Source: Enterocloster asparagiformis (GTDB taxonomy: Bacteria > Bacillota > Clostridia > Lachnospirales > Lachnospiraceae). From it: 64,000 nucleotides of DNA. Location: the NCBI GenBank assembly GCA_018380885.1, contig JAGZSY010000011.1, positions 1 through 64,000 of the forward strand, in the 5' to 3' direction. Shown here one piece after another: positions 61,207-64,000 of this stretch. Position 1 is the first letter of the stretch. The number at the start of each line of letters is the position of its first letter. The notes under the pieces are model-generated. The model saw only the letters and a list, made by a program, of their open reading frames with translations, had not been told where the DNA came from and made no database searches. The translations under genes were made by a program, and so were the position numbers.

Positions 61207-61872
61207 TTAGTATCCGGAGGTATTCTCCCCCTTGATCAGTTTGATGGCGGAGCTGGTTCCCAGACGGTCCGCCCCTGCGTTTATAAAATCCTCCATATCG
61301 GCGATGCTGCGGATACCGCCCGCGGCCTTCACCTTCACCATTGGTCCCACATTGGCCCGCAGCAGCTTCACGTCCGCCAGGTTCGCCCCCGCGCTCCCAA
61401 AGCCGGTGGAGGTCTTGATAAAATCAGCCCCAGCGGCCGTCACGCAGCGGCAGAGCTCAATTTTCTCCTCATCGGTCAGATAACAGGTCTCAATGATCAC
61501 CTTCAGCACGTGGTCCCCCACCGCTTTCTTCAGGGTGCGGATCTCCTCGGTAATCGCGTCGAACCGGCCGCCCTTGGCATCGCCGATATTGATCACCATG
61601 TCGATCTCGCTGGCGCCGTCCTCCAGGGCCTTTTTCGCTTCCGCCGCCTTCACCTCAGTCACCTGATAACCCAGAGGGAAGCCGATCACCGTGCAGATCT
61701 TTACGCTGTCCCCATAGGTCTCCTTAATCCGCCCGATATAGCTGGGCGGGATGCAGACTGTTGCTGTGTGGTAGGCGATGGCATCCTCGCAAATCTGCCG
61801 GATGTCCGCCCAGGTTGCATAGGGCTTTAACAGTGTGTGGTCTACCTTTGCCAGAATCTCTTCGTTGGTCAT
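61207..61872 (-). CDS. deoC: Deoxyribose-phosphate aldolase
   Basis: A 221-residue class I aldolase of usual length. The Schiff-base Lys is in DFIKTSTGFG (K153) and the second active-site Lys in VKAAGGIR (K182); GASEIDMVINIGDAK and VIIETCYLT are the other signatures. It splits 2-deoxyribose 5-phosphate into glyceraldehyde 3-phosphate and acetaldehyde. It is the last gene of the minus-strand operon with rbsD and the solute-binding protein, and overlaps the phosphatase gene by four bases. Confidence 0.94.
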   Translation of the reverse strand: MTNEEILAKVDHTLLKPYATWADIRQICEDAIAYHTATVCIPPSYIGRIKETYGDSVKICTVIGFPLGYQVTEVKAAEAKKALEDGASEIDMVINIGDAKGGRFDAITEEIRTLKKAVGDHVLKVIIETCYLTDEEKIELCRCVTAAGADFIKTSTGFGSAGANLADVKLLRANVGPMVKVKAAGGIRSIADMEDFINAGADRLGTSSAIKLIKGENTSGY

Positions 61873-62576
61873 ATCGTTTCACATTCTCCTATCCATTTTT
61901 CCAAATTTTTTATCAGCAGCCCGCCCTCTATGCCTCGGGGAACGCCTCTGCTGCCGGGAACCAGGTCTGTAATCTCCCGCCTCTCCCCCACCACCAAGGC
62001 TATTTTCGCCGCCTGGAGGAGGGGCAGGTCGGAATCCGAATCCCCTGCCGCAAACAGCGGCGGTCCGCCGAAGCGCTCCAGAAGCTCCCTCACCTTGCGC
62101 TCCTTGTGAAAACCGCAGTTTTCCAGCGCTTTTCCGGTGAGCCGCCCGTCCAGCACCTCCAGGCGGTGGCCGTAGGCCTCCTCGATGCCGTACTCCGAAA
62201 AATACGCTCCGATCATGTCCACCGGCGCTCCGGTGATCACAATGGGCCGTATTCTCCTGGCCTTCATCCAGTCAAACAGCGCCGGGGCAAAGGCCAGCTG
62301 GCGGGTGCGGTCGTACCTGTGGTACACGGCCCGCAGCGCCTCATAGTGTTCCAGCCTCGTCCCCCTGATTCCATTCTCGTAGTTTAAACAGCTCTCCCGT
62401 GCCAGCACGTCGTGGGTAATCCGTTTGCCGTGGTAATCCTCCACCAGTTGGTCGTGGCGTTTTAACACCTCTCCTGAGAGAATTTCCCCCTGATTCCGCA
62501 GAAACTCAATCCACTCAAACAGCGTGTAGCCCTCCCGCAGCGTGCCGTCCCAGTCGAACAGCGCGTAGTTCTCCAT
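61869..62576 (-). CDS. HAD-superfamily phosphatase
   Basis: A 235-residue HAD hydrolase with motif I ALFDWDGTLREGY (residues 5-17), motif II IVITGAP, a Lys in motif III (HKERKVREL) and motif IV AAGDSDSDLPLL. The layout is that of the HAD-IB (SerB-like) class. It overlaps deoC (ATGA) and follows rbsD by three bases, so it acts with them, presumably on a sugar phosphate; the substrate is not known. Confidence 0.87.
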   Translation of the reverse strand: MENYALFDWDGTLREGYTLFEWIEFLRNQGEILSGEVLKRHDQLVEDYHGKRITHDVLARESCLNYENGIRGTRLEHYEALRAVYHRYDRTRQLAFAPALFDWMKARRIRPIVITGAPVDMIGAYFSEYGIEEAYGHRLEVLDGRLTGKALENCGFHKERKVRELLERFGGPPLFAAGDSDSDLPLLQAAKIALVVGERREITDLVPGSRGVPRGIEGGLLIKNLEKWIGECETI

Positions 62577-62579
62577 CCT

Positions 62580-62978
62580 CTAGTAAGCGCAGCCGGCCAC
62601 CAGGATCACGCTGGGGTACGGCGTAAACTCCCCGGTGCGGATGATTCCCCGGGCCTCTTTGGTCTGCTCCTTTAACTCCACATGGGGCACATACTCCACG
62701 GGAACGCCCTGGGGCAGTGTCTTTAAAATCTCCTCGTGCATGGCCGGGCTGACGGTTTTAAGCTCCTCGGCCAGAATGGCTTTCTCCACCACGATGTACT
62801 CCAGCACCTCTTTTAACACAGGAATGTAGCCGGGTTCATTTTCCTTCCAGGCCAGATCAATACGCTCCACTCCAAGCGGCATTGGCAGTCCGGCGTCGCT
62901 GACCACGATGGTGTCCTTGTGCCCGGTTTCCGCCAGCAGGCGGGCAATGTTGGGATTTAATATTCCTTTTTTCAGCAT
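62580..62978 (-). CDS. rbsD: D-ribose pyranase
   Basis: A 132-residue RbsD/FucU family protein. MLKKGILNPNIARLLAETGH with catalytic H20, VSDAGLPMP with D28 and the C-terminal VRTGE-like IIRTGEFTPYPSVILVAG are present. It interconverts pyranose and furanose forms of ribose, readying it for ribokinase. AAAGGAG precedes the ATG. No rbsK is visible; it may lie beyond the window or the sugar may be different. Confidence 0.92.
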   Translation of the reverse strand: MLKKGILNPNIARLLAETGHKDTIVVSDAGLPMPLGVERIDLAWKENEPGYIPVLKEVLEYIVVEKAILAEELKTVSPAMHEEILKTLPQGVPVEYVPHVELKEQTKEARGIIRTGEFTPYPSVILVAGCAY

Positions 62979-63051
62979 TTCGTCTCCTTTCCCGATCAGG
63001 GGTAAGCCGCAAACCGACGGCGCCGGTTTTCCAGCAGTTTAATAGAAAAAC

Positions 63052-63078
63052 AGCGGCAGCCGCTGTACAGCTGCCGCT
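63052..63078 (-). terminator. Hairpin between the solute-binding gene and rbsD
   Basis: AGCGGCAGC and GCTGCCGCT form a perfect 9-bp stem followed on the minus strand by GTTTTTC. It probably reduces, rather than stops, read-through into rbsD, a common arrangement after binding-protein genes. Confidence 0.75.
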
Positions 63079-63100
63079 TTAAGAATCCCTTCTGCAATAT

Positions 63101-64000
63101 TTACTGGTTCAGCAGAAGCTTTGCGCGGTTGGAAATATCCTTCACCGCAACTTCGCCGGTATAAGACGGATCCAGAAGGATCTGGCTGATGGCGTCGTTC
63201 AAAACGTCATAGTAATACTCGGTGTAGTAGGGATGATAAGGACGCTCTTTTACATAGTTCAGCATATCGCAGGGAACCTGGTAGGCCGGGTTCTTGGCAA
63301 TGATCTCTTTGAAAGCGGTGCTCTCTGCCGCCGCGGGGCTGGTGGGCAGATATCCGGTCAGGGAAGCGAACTTGCCTGCCACCTCCGGCTCGCACAAATA
63401 TTTCACAAAATCCCAGGTAGCTTCGTTCTCCTCGTCGGAGAATCCGTCGAACATCACGATGTTCGCGCCGCCGCTGCCTACGCCCTGCTCGGTATTGGCC
63501 GGAAGCATGGCCACGCCCAGATCAAACTCGGTGCTCTCGGTCAGGTAGTTGATATCGCCGGAGGAGGAGTAGATGATGCCCACGGTGCCGCCGACAAAAT
63601 CGTTTCTGCAGGAATCAAAGCTGGTATAGTCCTCGCCTGCCGGGGTTTTCATCAGGCCGTCGTTCATCATGCCCTTCAGGAAATCGATGGCTTCGATGCC
63701 GGCCTCGTTGTTAAAGCCGATGTCCGTGCCGTCCTCATTTAAAGAGGCGCCGCCGCACTGGAATACCAGGCTCTCCAGGAACATGCCGTCCGCCGGGATG
63801 GAGAATCCCCAGCGCTTTCCTTCGATGGACAGCTTCTGGGCCGCGTCCTTCAGTTCTGCCCATGTGGTGGGCGGAGCTTCGGGGTCAAGTCCCACTTCCT
63901 TGAACATATCCTTGTTGTAGTACATGATATAGGTGGAACGGTTGAAGGGCAGGGATGCCAGCGCGCCGCTCTCATCGTAGGAAAAGCTCATGAGTCCTTC
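63101..64000 (-). CDS. Extracellular solute-binding protein family 1 (UgpB-like), 3' part
   Basis: The gene runs off the window; 299 C-terminal residues are seen. The family 1 binding fold is clear from LASLPFNRSTYIMYYNKDMFKEVGLDPEAPPTTWAEL and GFSDEENEATWDFVKYLCEPEVAGKFASLTGYLPTSPAA. The type is that of UgpB and other glycerol-3-phosphate or oligosaccharide binding lipoproteins. It captures a sugar or sugar phosphate outside the cell for an ABC importer, whose permease genes should lie upstream beyond 64,000. The downstream rbsD, phosphatase and deoC genes link it to pentose or deoxypentose use. Confidence 0.9.
   Translation of the reverse strand, partial: EGLMSFSYDESGALASLPFNRSTYIMYYNKDMFKEVGLDPEAPPTTWAELKDAAQKLSIEGKRWGFSIPADGMFLESLVFQCGGASLNEDGTDIGFNNEAGIEAIDFLKGMMNDGLMKTPAGEDYTSFDSCRNDFVGGTVGIIYSSSGDINYLTESTEFDLGVAMLPANTEQGVGSGGANIVMFDGFSDEENEATWDFVKYLCEPEVAGKFASLTGYLPTSPAAAESTAFKEIIAKNPAYQVPCDMLNYVKERPYHPYYTEYYYDVLNDAISQILLDPSYTGEVAVKDISNRAKLLLNQ

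Overview
The window looks like the chromosome of an anaerobic, GC-rich gut Clostridia species, most likely Lachnospiraceae (Clostridium/Enterocloster/Hungatella-like). The core proteins (PcrA, YerC, DUF1836, DUF554, RlmD-type methyltransferase, atypical sirtuin, TIGR01212 radical SAM protein) are of that type, ribosome binding sites are strong AGGAGG, and sigma-A promoters with 16-18 bp spacers are visible. No rRNA, tRNA or CRISPR array was found.

Region 1 (1-7 kb) is accessory cargo on the minus strand: a PP-loop PAPS-reductase-like protein with a conserved small partner, a rifampin ADP-ribosyltransferase (arr), an ArdA-like antirestriction block and several conserved proteins of unknown function. 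It abuts the 3' end of an rlmD/rumA-type 23S rRNA methyltransferase gene, a known integration site for conjugative elements in other Firmicutes, but no integrase is visible. Region 2 (7-24 kb) is chromosomal sugar metabolism: the methyltransferase gene, a tandem-repeat spacer, a large DUF5107/TPR protein divergent from an AraC regulator, and an eight-gene minus-strand operon (lactonase, SDR dehydrogenase, IlvD/Edd dehydratase, RraA-type aldolase, AraC regulator, arabinose-type ABC importer) divergent from an aldose 1-epimerase. Together these can encode uptake and non-phosphorylative oxidation of an aldose to pyruvate plus an aldehyde. Region 3 (24-41.7 kb) holds DUF4253 and DUF6896-like proteins, an acetolactate synthase operon behind a TetR regulator, PcrA, an M20 hydrolase/threonine-aldolase/CitMHS transporter operon behind a LysR regulator, DUF1836 and YerC regulators, a Cof phosphatase and a PLD-nuclease/helicase fusion.

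Region 4 (42,613-55,698) is a visibly AT-rich 13.1-kb genomic island inserted inside a substrate-binding-protein gene. Both halves of that gene are present (41,884-42,617 and 55,699-55,963). Joined at a shared ATCCA they restore an uninterrupted 332-codon frame. The island carries a large serine recombinase with an HNH protein at its left end and two paralogous XRE regulators, each divergent from a secreted protein and sharing a control region. It also carries a WYL-regulated operon of two unknown membrane proteins with a YkgJ-type cysteine-cluster protein, and two orphan proteins. The WYL operon is the best candidate in the window for an undescribed, possibly defensive, system.

Region 5 (56-64 kb) returns to chromosome: DUF554, an atypical sirtuin, galactokinase, a radical SAM protein, MgtC, and a sugar operon (solute-binding protein running off the window, rbsD, HAD phosphatase, deoC).
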